This document shows, piece by piece, positions 8,335-17,711 of a stretch of 64,000 nucleotides of DNA. Location: contig JBCCVR010000010.1 in NCBI GenBank assembly GCA_039194995.1, positions 4,274-68,273 on the forward strand, read 5' to 3'. The position numbers and the translations under genes were made by a program. Position 1 is the stretch's first letter, and each line of letters begins with the position of its first letter. The DNA comes from CCY15215 sp039194995. GTDB lineage: Bacteria > Cyanobacteriota > Cyanobacteriia > Cyanobacteriales > Spirulinaceae. Below the pieces are notes generated by a model. That model was not told the origin of the DNA, did not search any database, and saw only the letters and a list, made by a program, of their open reading frames with translations.

Positions 8335-8395
8335 GCGCGTTCCTTCAGGTATTTTCCCTACTTCCGTCTCGGTTCTTTCGTAACCGGGATGAACG
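8335..8395 (-). promoter_or_regulatory. Glutamine-I (glnA) riboswitch, copy 3
   Basis: P1 is CGUUC/GAACG, and the CGGAAGUAGG core and GAAGGAACGC are as in the other copies. P2 has a different sequence (CGGUU/AACCG around a 7-base loop) but the same shape, which is covariation support for the structure. It ends about 45 bases before the ATG of copy 3. Confidence 0.85.
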
Positions 8396-8502
8396 ATTTA
8401 TTTCTTATCTGTATCAATAATCACACTTTTTTTTCTCTTTGTCAAGGGGAAAGCCAAAATTTTGTTTTTCCCCTGCGATTGGAAGCTCGAACGAAGTGCC
8501 AA

Positions 8503-9417
8503 CTAGGAGATGGGGACGACATGAACCCAGTCTTGATAGTCGCGATCGCGGTTCTCGGTAATGGCGGTGAGTTTTTCCTTTAATTTTGCCGTAATCGGCT
8601 TTTCTGCGGGCAACTCGTAATTCTCGATACGCTTGACGGGGGTAATTTTCGCCGCAGTCCCGCTCAAGAATACTTCATCGGCGATCAAGAGTTCGGATTT
8701 ATCGATCGCCCGCTCCACCACGGGAATGCCCATCTCTTTCGCTAGAACCAAAATACTATCGCGAGTAATCCCCTCTAAAATATCTTGATCGAATCCGGGG
8801 GTAATCAACTGTCCGTTGCGAATAATAAAAATATTCATGCCCGAGGCTTCGCAAACTTTCCCTTGGGAGTTCATTAAAATCGATTCATCAAAGCCCGATT
8901 CTACGGCTTCAGTTTTGGCAAGAGAGGAGGTAATATAGGCGGCGCTAATTTTACCTCGCAAAGGAAAAGAGCGGTCTTCTTGACGATACCAAGAACTGAT
9001 GCGACAGCTTACGCCATCGGGAGATAAATAATCGCCTAATGCCAAACCATAGACGAAAAAGTTTTTTTCAATCTTATGAAGTCGCGGGGCAATTCCCAAG
9101 CCCGAGGTATAGACAAAAGGGCGAATATAACAAGAAACTTTTGGCTTATTTTTTTGAAGAAATTCAACAATAATGTGTTTGATTTTATCGGCGGGTAAGT
9201 CGTAATGTAAAAATCTTGCACTCCGAGAGAGGCGATCGCAGTGACGATCTAAACGAAAGAGCAGAATGCGATCGCCATCATTGGGATCGGGAATGGCGCG
9301 CATACCAGCAAAAGCGCCAGTTCCGTAATGCAGGGCATGGGTTGCGATCGAGAGGTTGGCTTCTGCAAAGGGGACAAATTTGTGTTCGAAGTAGGCGATG
9401 GGGAGAAAATCGTGCAT
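8503..9417 (-). CDS. ilvE: Branched-chain amino acid aminotransferase
   Basis: PLP enzyme that transfers amino groups between glutamate and the 2-oxo acids of Leu, Ile and Val, in the cytoplasm. The 304 residues are a normal length for fold-type IV. Visible marks are HALHYGTGAFAGMRA near the N-terminus, the PLP lysine in GKISAAY (about residue 160), SGMNIFI, EGITRDSIL and FLSGTAAKITPV. D-amino-acid or aminodeoxychorismate lyase activity cannot be excluded from sequence alone, but the motif set fits IlvE best. It lies upstream of the glutamine-riboswitch array on the same strand. Confidence 0.93.
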   Translation of the reverse strand: MHDFLPIAYFEHKFVPFAEANLSIATHALHYGTGAFAGMRAIPDPNDGDRILLFRLDRHCDRLSRSARFLHYDLPADKIKHIIVEFLQKNKPKVSCYIRPFVYTSGLGIAPRLHKIEKNFFVYGLALGDYLSPDGVSCRISSWYRQEDRSFPLRGKISAAYITSSLAKTEAVESGFDESILMNSQGKVCEASGMNIFIIRNGQLITPGFDQDILEGITRDSILVLAKEMGIPVVERAIDKSELLIADEVFLSGTAAKITPVKRIENYELPAEKPITAKLKEKLTAITENRDRDYQDWVHVVPIS

Positions 9418-9783
9418 AGTTACCTATGGCAAGCAGGAAAAAGCGGGTCTGATAACTATAAGGGAATTTTATGGTTTCGTCAAATTCGTTGCGATCGCCT
9501 ATCTGAGGAGGATTGCCCCACGCGATCGTCTACAATTTTTCTGCCCGGACTCTCCCAGAATTAAATTTTCCAAATTGGGAGATTATCCGGATAGAAGGGG
9601 GCATTATGAAGAAAAGTAACAACAATCGATCTACACTGCCGCTCGGATTTTCAGGGGAGCAACGCACAAGATTTTCAGGGGAGCAACAAATTAGGCGGCA
9701 AAAGTGCAACTTTTAAGACTTTCTAAGTTGAAGTTGCCAGGTTTGAAACTGCAAGCGATGTATTTTTATAAAGGCTTCTACCC
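9418..9783. other. Intergenic region between ilvE and the RlpA-like gene
   Basis: The region is divergent, with no supported gene. Short open frames lack coding character or a ribosome-binding site. It contains a direct repeat (separate entry) and should hold the promoters of both flanking genes. Confidence 0.6.
9647..9687. repeat. 17-bp direct repeat before the RlpA-like gene
   Basis: ATTTTCAGGGGAGCAAC occurs at 9647-9663 and again at 9671-9687, a period of 24 bp, about 100 bp before the RlpA-like ATG. It could be a duplicated operator or slippage. Confidence 0.75.
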
Positions 9784-10194
9784 ATGAACAAAACCCTTGG
9801 TTTCCTCGTTGGTTTGACAATGTTTGGCGTGTCTTTTTCGACTGCTGCGATCGCTGGAAAACCCGAAAAAAAAATTGGTGCAATCTTGCATTCCGTCCTG
9901 CGGATCGAGCGCGGAATGGCATCTTGGTACGGTCCCGGATTTCATGGTAATCGTTCTGCCAATGGCGAAATCTACAATCAATACGGATTGAGTGCGGCAC
10001 ATCGCACCCTTCCTTTTGGAACGCGAGTACGAGTGACCAATTTGAATAATAATCGTTCTGTGGTGGTTCGCATCAACGATCGCGGACCTTTCATTCGCGG
10101 GCGAATTATCGATCTCTCTAAAGGTGCGGCTCGAGAAATTGGCATGATTTCTTCTGGGGTTGCTCCGGTTGTGGTTGAAATCTTGAGACAATAA
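9784..10194 (+). CDS. RlpA-like double-psi beta-barrel protein
   Basis: A 136-residue exported protein with an N-terminal signal peptide (about residues 1-25, LVGLTMFGVSFSTAAIA) and an RlpA double-psi beta-barrel (about 43-135) with GMASWYGPGFHG, LPFGTRVRVTN and the catalytic-region NDRGPF. RlpA proteins cleave denuded glycan strands at septa; here the SPOR domain that targets E. coli RlpA to the septum is absent, which is usual for short cyanobacterial forms. The periplasmic peptidoglycan role is inferred. Confidence 0.87.
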   Translation: MNKTLGFLVGLTMFGVSFSTAAIAGKPEKKIGAILHSVLRIERGMASWYGPGFHGNRSANGEIYNQYGLSAAHRTLPFGTRVRVTNLNNNRSVVVRINDRGPFIRGRIIDLSKGAAREIGMISSGVAPVVVEILRQ

Positions 10195-10273
10195 TTCAAT
10201 GCAAAACTATTAAATCTAGGGTGTATCTATTCAATTCAAAATTAGTAATTTAAAAAGATCGGATTGTGTGCAT

Positions 10274-10705
10274 CTATATTGTTTCAATGAGACGGTAAAT
10301 TTGTTGTTCTAAGCTGTCTAAAGCTGAATTCGGGGGTGTTTGATCGATATCGTGAACTGACCAGTATTCAATCTTATTTTCCCATGCGGGAAAGCGCTCT
10401 GCCATGAGAGGACGATGTTCCGATTCGTCAACGGCAATAATGCGATCGCTCTGTTTTAAGTCTTCTTCCTGTAACGATTGCGGAAACCTGAGATTTTCGG
10501 GTAAGATAATTCCACGTTGTTTTAAGTTTAAAGCTGCAATAAAAGAAATTGCCCCAATATTAAAAACGCCTCTTTCTAAGGCCAATCCTCGGGAATCCGC
10601 TCGCCAATCTAATTCTTTTTCTTCAGCCAGCGCGTTAAACAAATATTCAGAGAAACGACTGCGATAATAATTTCCCGTACATAAGAAGAGAATTTGGTGC
10701 GCCAT
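10274..10705 (-). CDS. Low-molecular-weight protein-tyrosine-phosphatase-like protein
   Basis: A 143-residue cytoplasmic protein. The phosphate loop CTGNYYRS (C-x5-R) is near the N-terminus, after FLCTG as in LMW-PTP and arsenate reductases. The C-terminal general-acid region normally reads DP; here SVHDIDQTPP has Asp residues nearby but not the standard DPxG. ATG 10705 was chosen because the family starts a few residues before the P-loop; an upstream in-frame start (10846) would add 47 unmatched residues. Substrate unknown. Confidence 0.8.
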   Translation of the reverse strand: MAHQILFLCTGNYYRSRFSEYLFNALAEEKELDWRADSRGLALERGVFNIGAISFIAALNLKQRGIILPENLRFPQSLQEEDLKQSDRIIAVDESEHRPLMAERFPAWENKIEYWSVHDIDQTPPNSALDSLEQQIYRLIETI

Positions 10706-10872
10706 TGTTAAAAAATTGTGGCAATCGGCAATTGTTATAATATCGCAGATGGTTTTCAAAGCACGATCGCCCCTGCCTAAGATTTGTAACGAAACCCTCG
10801 CAATCGCCGCGATCGACAGTGCTAGAGTTGTATTAGCCTCAGACATTCAACGCCAGCAGCGATCGATATCCC

Positions 10873-12594
10873 ATGTTTAAGCGCTCCCAACCCGCCAAAA
10901 TTCTCCCTTCAATCCCTTGGAAGCGATATCTTGCACCCTTGCTCTTGTTTCCCCTACTCCTCAGTGCTTGTCGGGATGGCACGCAACAGGGGCTAGAAAT
11001 TCGCTTTCTGGCAGGGAGCGATCTGAGAGACTTCTGCGATCGCGCCTCCAACCAACTCAATAACTCCAAACCCACACTCGAAGACGGGACGCGCTTCTTT
11101 TTAACCTGCGATACCAAAGGAAGCGGGGATGTTGTCGATGAAGTCCTCAATCTCTCCCAACAGTTGCAATCTGGCGCGATCGCTCCCGAAAATCCCCAAT
11201 TTCCCACTCTCGTTTCTGTTGATGGAGAAATCTATCACAGTCAACTCATTTTCCAAATTAACAAGATTTTTCCCGGTCAAGATTACATCCCGGATTTAAC
11301 CGAGTCGCCGTTACTCGCTTATAGCCCGATGGTGTTTATGACCCAAGCAGATCTGGCGAGGAGTTTGGCAGCCGTTGACGATCTTTACGTTTCCCTCGTA
11401 GAAGCCGAAAACCATTAAGACCTCGATCCCAACGCATCCCCCTTACCCATTACTTACGTCCATACTGCCCCCACCCGCTCCAATTCTGGCCTGCAAACCC
11501 TCGTCGCTCAATTTGCCTCGGTTTCCGGCAAGCGCCCCGAAGAACTGACCCTTGCGGACGTGGAACAATATCAAGACCAAGTGCGGCAAATTCAGAGCAA
11601 GATCACTCGTTACGGCACATCTACTGGGTCTTTGGCGAGATCGATGGTACAAAATGGGCCCTTTTGGGCTTCAGTGGGTTCGGTTTACGAATCCTTAGTG
11701 ATTTCTGCCAATAGTCAGGATAATAATACCGTCAAATATCAAGCCGTATATCCCTCCTCAACCTTTAGCTCTAACATTCGCGCCATTCTTCCCAATGCCC
11801 CTTGGGTGAGCGATCGAGAGAAAGCCGCCGCCGAAAAAATTATCGAATATATGCGACAGCCGGAAATTCAAGCGATCGCGGCAGAATTAGGCTTGCGTCC
11901 GGGCGTTCCGGGAGTGCCTTTAGGCGGTAAGTTTTCGCCTCAATTCGGCGTAGAAGCCAGCCCCCAGTATGACTCCTATCGACCCCCCCAACCAGAAGTT
12001 GTAGAAGCTATGTTACAAAGTTGGGAAACCTACGCCAAGAAACCGTCCCAAGTGGTTCTCGTGGTAGATATTTCCGGCTCCATGAGAGGGAATAAACTTG
12101 CATCCGTGCAAAACACTTTATTAAATTACATACAGAGTTTGGGAGAGCGAGAAAAAATCGCCATTATTCCGTTTAGCCACAACATTGGCACGCCGTTTAC
12201 GATCGAAGGAACGCAAGCGGGAAAGACAGAAGGAATTAAATATATTGGCAATCTCAGAGCCGGAGGAGGAACGCGATTGTACGATAGCGCCCTCTCTGCC
12301 CGAAATTGGTTAAAACAAAACTTTCAAAACGATGCAATTAATGCAGTATTAGTGTTAACAGATGGTGTAGATTCTAGCTCTAAAATTACGCTCGATCGCC
12401 TTTCCCAAGAGTTACAAAGTAGTAATTTTGAAGCCGACCAAAGTATTGCCTTCTTTACCGTCGGTTATGGTGGTGCTGGGGACTTTAATCCTCAAGTTTT
12501 GCAACAAATTGCCGAAGTCAATGGCGGATATTATCGTCAGGGCGATCCGCAGACGATTTCGGCTTTGATGGCAGATTTAAGGGTGGAATTTTAA
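10873..12594 (+). pseudogene. Substrate-binding/vWA lipoprotein gene with one in-frame stop
   Basis: One reading frame of 574 codons is interrupted only by TAA at 11416-11418. Before it are a lipoprotein signal (LLLSAC, Cys about 33) and the first half of a solute-binding domain (FLTCDTKGSGDVVDEV). After it the same frame resumes with DLDPNASPLPITYVHTAPT and continues through the second half of that domain, then a von Willebrand A domain with MIDAS motif DISGSM and the later LTDGVDSSS. Reading continues without frame change, so a single CAA-to-TAA type change explains it. A stop-suppressed or re-initiated product (GTG 11560) is possible but would lack the lipoprotein signal. Confidence 0.82.
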
Positions 12595-12793
12595 CGAGTC
12601 AATCTTATGGAAACCCCTCGCAAGCTGAGGTCGTTAACGGCGTTGCAGGCAACGCCGTGCCAAGATTTGAGGATATCACGTGAATATAGTGAGTAGTGCA
12701 CCCTATAAATTGGGATCGTAGTACGTTCGCGTTGGCGAAGCCGCTCCCTTGAAATTAGCGTGTCCGAAGGACAAAAATCTTGCTCTGCTTACT

Positions 12794-15733
12794 CTAAAAA
12801 GTGAAAGAAACAGAGGCGCGAACCGTCAAAGGCGCACCGGGATAAATTCCTCGAACTCGATTCAGGCTAGCCGCCTCGATATAATCAATATCAAAGAGAT
12901 TGTCAGCATTCAAACGAATCTGCCAGTTATCCCGACTGTAGAAAATAGCCGCATTTGTGAGAAAATAGCTATCTACTTGAAAACTATTGCTAAGGTCTCC
13001 TTGACGCTCTCCAACATAGGTCAGGCCCAAACCAAAACCCAACCCCTCTAAATCTCCCGATTGGATTTGGTAGGTCGTCCACAAACTGGCACTATGTTCG
13101 GCAATACCCACAAGTCTGTTTCCTACGGGAGTAGTGTTGTCTTGAGTCACTTCGGCATCAATGTAAGCATAGGAAGCAATGATATTCCAACCCGGTAAAA
13201 TTTCACCGCTCAGGTCGAAATCGAAGCCTCGACTTCGTTGTTCTCCAGTCGCCACAGATGCAAAGGGAACGTCTGGATCGGATGTCGCGACATTTTGTTT
13301 GGTGATATCGAAATAAGCGAGGGTTGCAAATAAACGATCGTCAATGAGTTCGGCTTTAACCCCCACTTCAAAACCTTCTCCCGTTTCGGGTTCTAGTGGG
13401 TTTCCGTTAGCATCGTTAACCGTGTTGGGATTAAAGGATTGGGCATAGTTAGCATAGAGAGAAATTTCCTCGATCGGCTGGTAAACAAAGCCAACCCGAG
13501 GGGTGATAGCATCATCGTATTGACGGGTCGTAATGTTAGTGACCAAACTGGTTGTATCTCGCTCCACGGTATCGTAGCGTGCTCCGACCAACAAGATGAG
13601 GTTATCTAACAGCTCGATCTGGTCTTGGAGGTAAATTCCCACTCGGTTGGTGACAGTACTGGTAGAACTAGCAGCGATCGGAATATCTTCCGGGTTAGGT
13701 ATTGTGTCGGCAGAGTAATCTGGATTGAAAATATCCAAGAAGCTAAAAAATGAGGGGTTGATGACAAATCGACTCGTGAGCACATTATCCGTCCGGGATA
13801 GATCGACACCAAAGACCAAGTTATGCTTGACAGAACCCGTGTTAAATTGACCTTGGATATTGGTATACATGGTATTGATATCAAGATCGTTGGACTGGGT
13901 TGAGAATAAGCGGGTCAAGATTCCGGTGGATTCATTCAGGGCTATGGGGAGTGCCAGTACGCTGTAACTAAAGCTATCCGAGATATGGCGGAATTGATTG
14001 CGCAGTTTCCAATTGTCGCTGAAACGATGCTCGAAATTGTAGCCCACATTTAAATATTTTGCGTCAATCGTATCTGCGGGATTGCTGAGGGTACGTTCTG
14101 GAGGAATATCGGCAATGCCTTCACCGAAGGCAAGCGTGCCGAGGTCGGCTGGGTTGTTATCGGAAATGTACTCGAGGCTAAAAGTAATATCCGTGCGATC
14201 GTTGGGAAACCAAGCAAGGGTGGGGCCGATGAAGAAGCGATCGTAACTGCTATTGAAATTGCGAAAGCTATCTTCCCGTCGATAGAGGGTATTGAGGCGA
14301 TAAAGCACGGTACCATCTTCTGTTAGCGGCCCGGAAAAGTCGATGCTAGGACTAAAATAGTCCCGGGTGCCGCCTTGGAGTTGGAAATTGTAGTAGGGAT
14401 CGGGGAGGGGCTGCTTGGAAACGAGGTTGATTAATCCCCCGGGATCGACCTCACCGTAGAGAACTGATGCCGGGCCTTTCAAAACTTCGATTTGCTGTAA
14501 ATTAGCCACCTCCGGTCTCACAGAACCACTGCTAAAGAGACGAAAACCATCCCGTAAAACTGGAGAGTCTCCGCTCGCAAAGCTACCAAAACCCCGAATG
14601 GAAAAATCGAGACCGCGACCGTCAGTGGTTCCCAAAAACGAGACCCCACCCACATTTTCTAGGGCATCTTCAATGCTGACAATCTGCCGATCTTCGAGAA
14701 TCTGTCGGGGAATGACTTGAATGGATTGGGGAATATCTCGCACATCGGCATCCGTGCGGGTTGCTGTACTTGCATTCGGGACGGCATATCCTTCTTCTTG
14801 TCCGGTGACTCCAATGCGAAGAACCCCCGCACCAGTTGTCGGCGGGTCTTGAGATTGGGCGATCGCGGCGGCACTGGGAATGGCCACGACAAATTCTTCT
14901 CCTGTAACTGAGAGGTTCGCCTCGGGCAAGGTTTCAATTCCCACCAGGGTAATGCGAATGCTCCCATCCTCCAACGGCTCTACGGTTAACGAAGACACCT
15001 CTTCAATGGGATTTTCCACGCTGTAGCGATCGCCATCGGGAAGAGCGAGTCGAGCATTGATCAGATCGAGAATTAAAGTTTCCCCATTAACCGAAGAGAA
15101 GGGTTGAATCAAATCCCCATTGGTCGTTTCGAGAATCAATTCTACCCCGGAAGAGATGGGTTGCAGGCGGATATTGGCAATCTCGGCGATATCCGTGGCG
15201 GCTGCTAATGGTTCTTCTGGCTGAGGCTCTGGGGCGATGGCGGTGGGAGTGGGAATGCTGACGAAGAACTCTTCGCTGGTGGCCGAAAGGTTGGCCTCGG
15301 GCAAGGTGCCAATTCCCGCGATCGTGATGCGAATGCTTCGGTCGTCCAAGGGTTCGACGATCAGGGAAGACACGGCTTCGGTGGGATTATCGGCGCTGTA
15401 GCGATCGGCACCGATATCGAGTCGAGCACCGACGAGATCGAGGATTAGGGTATTTCCATCGACTGAAGAAAAGACCTCAATATTCTCTCCGTTGACAGTT
15501 TCGAGAATTAAGTCAACGCCGGTATCGGTGGACTGAAATCGAATGTCGAGCACTTGTGCGATCGCTCCTTGCGCGATCGTTTCTTGCGCGATCGCTCTCT
15601 GTTGCGATCGCATAGGTAAGATAACGCCGCTCGATAGGGCAACGCTCAGTAGCAAAACGGGCAGTGCTTGTTTGGAAGATAATGTCATAGGGAATAGAAC
15701 GCGAACAGGATTCTCCCCATTGAGAAAACTCAA
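12794..15733 (-). CDS. TonB-dependent siderophore receptor with two AMIN domains
   Basis: Outer-membrane receptor importing ferric siderophores, 979 residues. Order: signal peptide (about 1-45), AMIN domain 1 (about 61-160), AMIN domain 2 (about 182-285), TonB-box region, plug (about 330-440, DIPQSIQVIPRQ, ALENVGGV, IEVLKGPASVLYGEVDPGG), then the barrel ending in aromatic Phe (VSFTF). The two AMIN copies are close duplicates (both contain SSLxVEPL and GTLPEANLS or similar). AMIN domains bind peptidoglycan and are typical of cyanobacterial TonB receptors. It flanks the predicted siderophore pathway and its AraC regulator, so the cognate ligand is probably that product. Confidence 0.92.
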   Translation of the reverse strand: MSFLNGENPVRVLFPMTLSSKQALPVLLLSVALSSGVILPMRSQQRAIAQETIAQGAIAQVLDIRFQSTDTGVDLILETVNGENIEVFSSVDGNTLILDLVGARLDIGADRYSADNPTEAVSSLIVEPLDDRSIRITIAGIGTLPEANLSATSEEFFVSIPTPTAIAPEPQPEEPLAAATDIAEIANIRLQPISSGVELILETTNGDLIQPFSSVNGETLILDLINARLALPDGDRYSVENPIEEVSSLTVEPLEDGSIRITLVGIETLPEANLSVTGEEFVVAIPSAAAIAQSQDPPTTGAGVLRIGVTGQEEGYAVPNASTATRTDADVRDIPQSIQVIPRQILEDRQIVSIEDALENVGGVSFLGTTDGRGLDFSIRGFGSFASGDSPVLRDGFRLFSSGSVRPEVANLQQIEVLKGPASVLYGEVDPGGLINLVSKQPLPDPYYNFQLQGGTRDYFSPSIDFSGPLTEDGTVLYRLNTLYRREDSFRNFNSSYDRFFIGPTLAWFPNDRTDITFSLEYISDNNPADLGTLAFGEGIADIPPERTLSNPADTIDAKYLNVGYNFEHRFSDNWKLRNQFRHISDSFSYSVLALPIALNESTGILTRLFSTQSNDLDINTMYTNIQGQFNTGSVKHNLVFGVDLSRTDNVLTSRFVINPSFFSFLDIFNPDYSADTIPNPEDIPIAASSTSTVTNRVGIYLQDQIELLDNLILLVGARYDTVERDTTSLVTNITTRQYDDAITPRVGFVYQPIEEISLYANYAQSFNPNTVNDANGNPLEPETGEGFEVGVKAELIDDRLFATLAYFDITKQNVATSDPDVPFASVATGEQRSRGFDFDLSGEILPGWNIIASYAYIDAEVTQDNTTPVGNRLVGIAEHSASLWTTYQIQSGDLEGLGFGLGLTYVGERQGDLSNSFQVDSYFLTNAAIFYSRDNWQIRLNADNLFDIDYIEAASLNRVRGIYPGAPLTVRASVSFTF

Positions 15734-16099
15734 TTTTATGGGAGTTTATTGCAAAAGATATTGAACTAGGTTATCAGAAAAATTGAATTTAAAACTCAAA
15801 TTGCTGATGAAAATATGGACAAATATTCCAATTAAAAGTTTAGATTAACGATCGTATTATTCCAAACCTTTATTTTTTTAGTGATAAAATTGTTAACAAC
15901 TTCGCAGTTAAATGGGCAATCATTAGGAAGACAAAAACAAGTATCGCGCAACACTTAAATGTAAGACTTGTAGAGTCTCTAAGCGATCGCGGACTTTTTT
16001 CTCAGATAAATCAATCAGAAAATTGTCCAATCGCGATCGCTATGAACACTCATTTATAACCTGCAAAATCACTTAAACACGGACTTTGCATCGAAAATC
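15734..16099. other. Upstream region of the TonB receptor
   Basis: 366 bp, A+T-rich, with no open frame of note. It must hold the receptor promoter. I looked for a Fur box and found no convincing 19-bp match. Confidence 0.6.
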
Positions 16100-17668
16100 T
16101 CATTTTTGTCCTATTAGTGCAGGAGAGAGATTTGTCTTAGCTCGCAACGATTTGCGATGGATTTTGCCCGTAGAAGTACGAGGCAAGCGCTCGACAAAAT
16201 GCACGGCTTGAGGGGCTTTAAAGTGAGGCAAATGCTGTTTGGTAAATTGACAGATATTTTTCTCCAAGGCGGGAGAGGCACGTCGTTCGGATTTGAGACC
16301 GACATGGGCCACAATCCGAGTGAGTTGGCGACCCTCCTCGGATTCCGGCACGATCGCTACTTCGAGGATATCGGGATGTTGCAACAGCACTGACTCAATT
16401 TCCAAGGGGGATATCCACTGACCATTCGCTTTAAAGAGATCGTCTTTACGTCCCATAAATTTAAAATAGCCCTCGTCATCGCAGATATATTTATCCCCCG
16501 TTCGCATGGTATTGCCGCAAAGAGCTTGGCGGGTTTCTGGCAGGCGATTCCAATAGCCCAACATTAGGCTTTCTCCTGTCACCTCCAAGTTGCCGATTTC
16601 ACCAGCAGGCACGGGCAAGCCCCGATCGTCTACGACGCGCACCTCGTAACCGGAAACGGGACGACCGCAAGTCCCGGGTTTGCATGCTCCCGGTCGATTG
16701 GATAAAAAGATATGCAAAAATTCGCTCGTACCGATCCCTTCGCAAATTTCCAGATCGAATCGTTCTTGCCATTGATGCCAGACGCTCGGGGGCAACTGTT
16801 CGGCAGCCGAGACGCACAGGCGCAAGCTCGAAACATTGAGCGGTGCAATCTCTCCTACGGCTAAAAGATTGGCGTAAATACTGGGAATGCCGAAGAAAAC
16901 GGTAGGTTTGTAACGCTCGACATCGGCAATGATATCGAAGGCATTTCCCGCTTCCGATAAAACCGCAGCGGCTCCAACTGCCATAGGCATATATAAGGAG
17001 TTGCCCAACCCGTAAGCAAAGGCGAGGGGAGCGACCGAGTAGGTAATATCGTTTTCCCCCAGTCCCAATACCTCTTGACTATAGTTGCGAGCGCAAATGA
17101 CCATGTTTTGGTGCAAGTGAATGACCCCTTTGGGTTTACCCGTACTGCCGGAGGTGTAGAGCCAAAAGGCGGGTTCGTCCCGATGGGTGTCTGCGGCGGG
17201 AGGAAGGCGATCTTGTTGGGCGAGGAGGGAGAGAAAAGAGCGATCGCCGTCAGTCAAAAGCGTATGACGCAGAAAAGGAGAATCGAGCGAGTCGAGTCTT
17301 TCGTATCCATCGCGATCGCTCAGTAAAACTTTGGCCCGGGAGTCCTGAAGAATGTAGCCAACGTCTTCAACGGTGCAACTGGGGACGATGGGGACGGGAA
17401 TTGCTCCCAGCCAAATCGCTCCCCAAAAGGCAAAAACGAATTCCGGTCGGTTCCCTAACAAAATGGCAACGCGGTTTTCTCGTTCGACTCCCAGTTCCGC
17501 CAGCAAGTTCGCCGCCTGTTGGACGCGATCGCGAGTTTGGGCATAGGTATAAGTTTCGTCCTTGGCATAAAGGGCAATTTTATCGCCCCTACCTTGGTCT
17601 ATATTCCGATCTAAGAAATAAGCGGCGGCATTGAAGTGAATGGGTAATGGTTCAAAAAGAGTATTCAT
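16100..17668 (-). CDS. Aryl/acyl-acid AMP ligase (benzoate-CoA-ligase-like)
   Basis: A 522-residue ANL-family adenylating enzyme. The P-loop WLYTSGSTGKPKG, the A5-type EGIGTSEFLHIF, TGDKY, the hinge GRKDDLFKANGQWISP and the catalytic Lys in STGKIHRKSLR are all present. It resembles benzoate-CoA ligases (YFLDRNIDQGRGDKIALY start) more than the DhbE/YbtE salicyl-AMP ligases. With a free carrier protein and a salicylate synthase in the locus, loading salicylate onto the carrier protein or CoA is the likely job. Same-strand neighbours upstream are an AcpS-type transferase and the ACP. Confidence 0.85.
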   Translation of the reverse strand: MNTLFEPLPIHFNAAAYFLDRNIDQGRGDKIALYAKDETYTYAQTRDRVQQAANLLAELGVERENRVAILLGNRPEFVFAFWGAIWLGAIPVPIVPSCTVEDVGYILQDSRAKVLLSDRDGYERLDSLDSPFLRHTLLTDGDRSFLSLLAQQDRLPPAADTHRDEPAFWLYTSGSTGKPKGVIHLHQNMVICARNYSQEVLGLGENDITYSVAPLAFAYGLGNSLYMPMAVGAAAVLSEAGNAFDIIADVERYKPTVFFGIPSIYANLLAVGEIAPLNVSSLRLCVSAAEQLPPSVWHQWQERFDLEICEGIGTSEFLHIFLSNRPGACKPGTCGRPVSGYEVRVVDDRGLPVPAGEIGNLEVTGESLMLGYWNRLPETRQALCGNTMRTGDKYICDDEGYFKFMGRKDDLFKANGQWISPLEIESVLLQHPDILEVAIVPESEEGRQLTRIVAHVGLKSERRASPALEKNICQFTKQHLPHFKAPQAVHFVERLPRTSTGKIHRKSLRAKTNLSPALIGQK

Positions 17669-17711
17669 CGTTCATTAATCATTGATAAGGGTTTATTGCA
17701 TTGATAAGGGT

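Noticed and set aside
8158..8583. Plus-strand open frame of 141 codons
   Set aside because: Antisense to the third DUF4278 gene and the 3' end of ilvE; no homology.
15734..16099. Fur box before the TonB receptor
   Set aside because: A+T-rich stretches give only weak partial matches to the 19-bp consensus.
16100..17668. Reading the ligase as a canonical 2,3-dihydroxybenzoate-AMP ligase
   Set aside because: Its N-terminus and overall motif set resemble benzoate-CoA ligases, and no 2,3-dihydroxybenzoate genes (entA/C-like pair) are in the locus.
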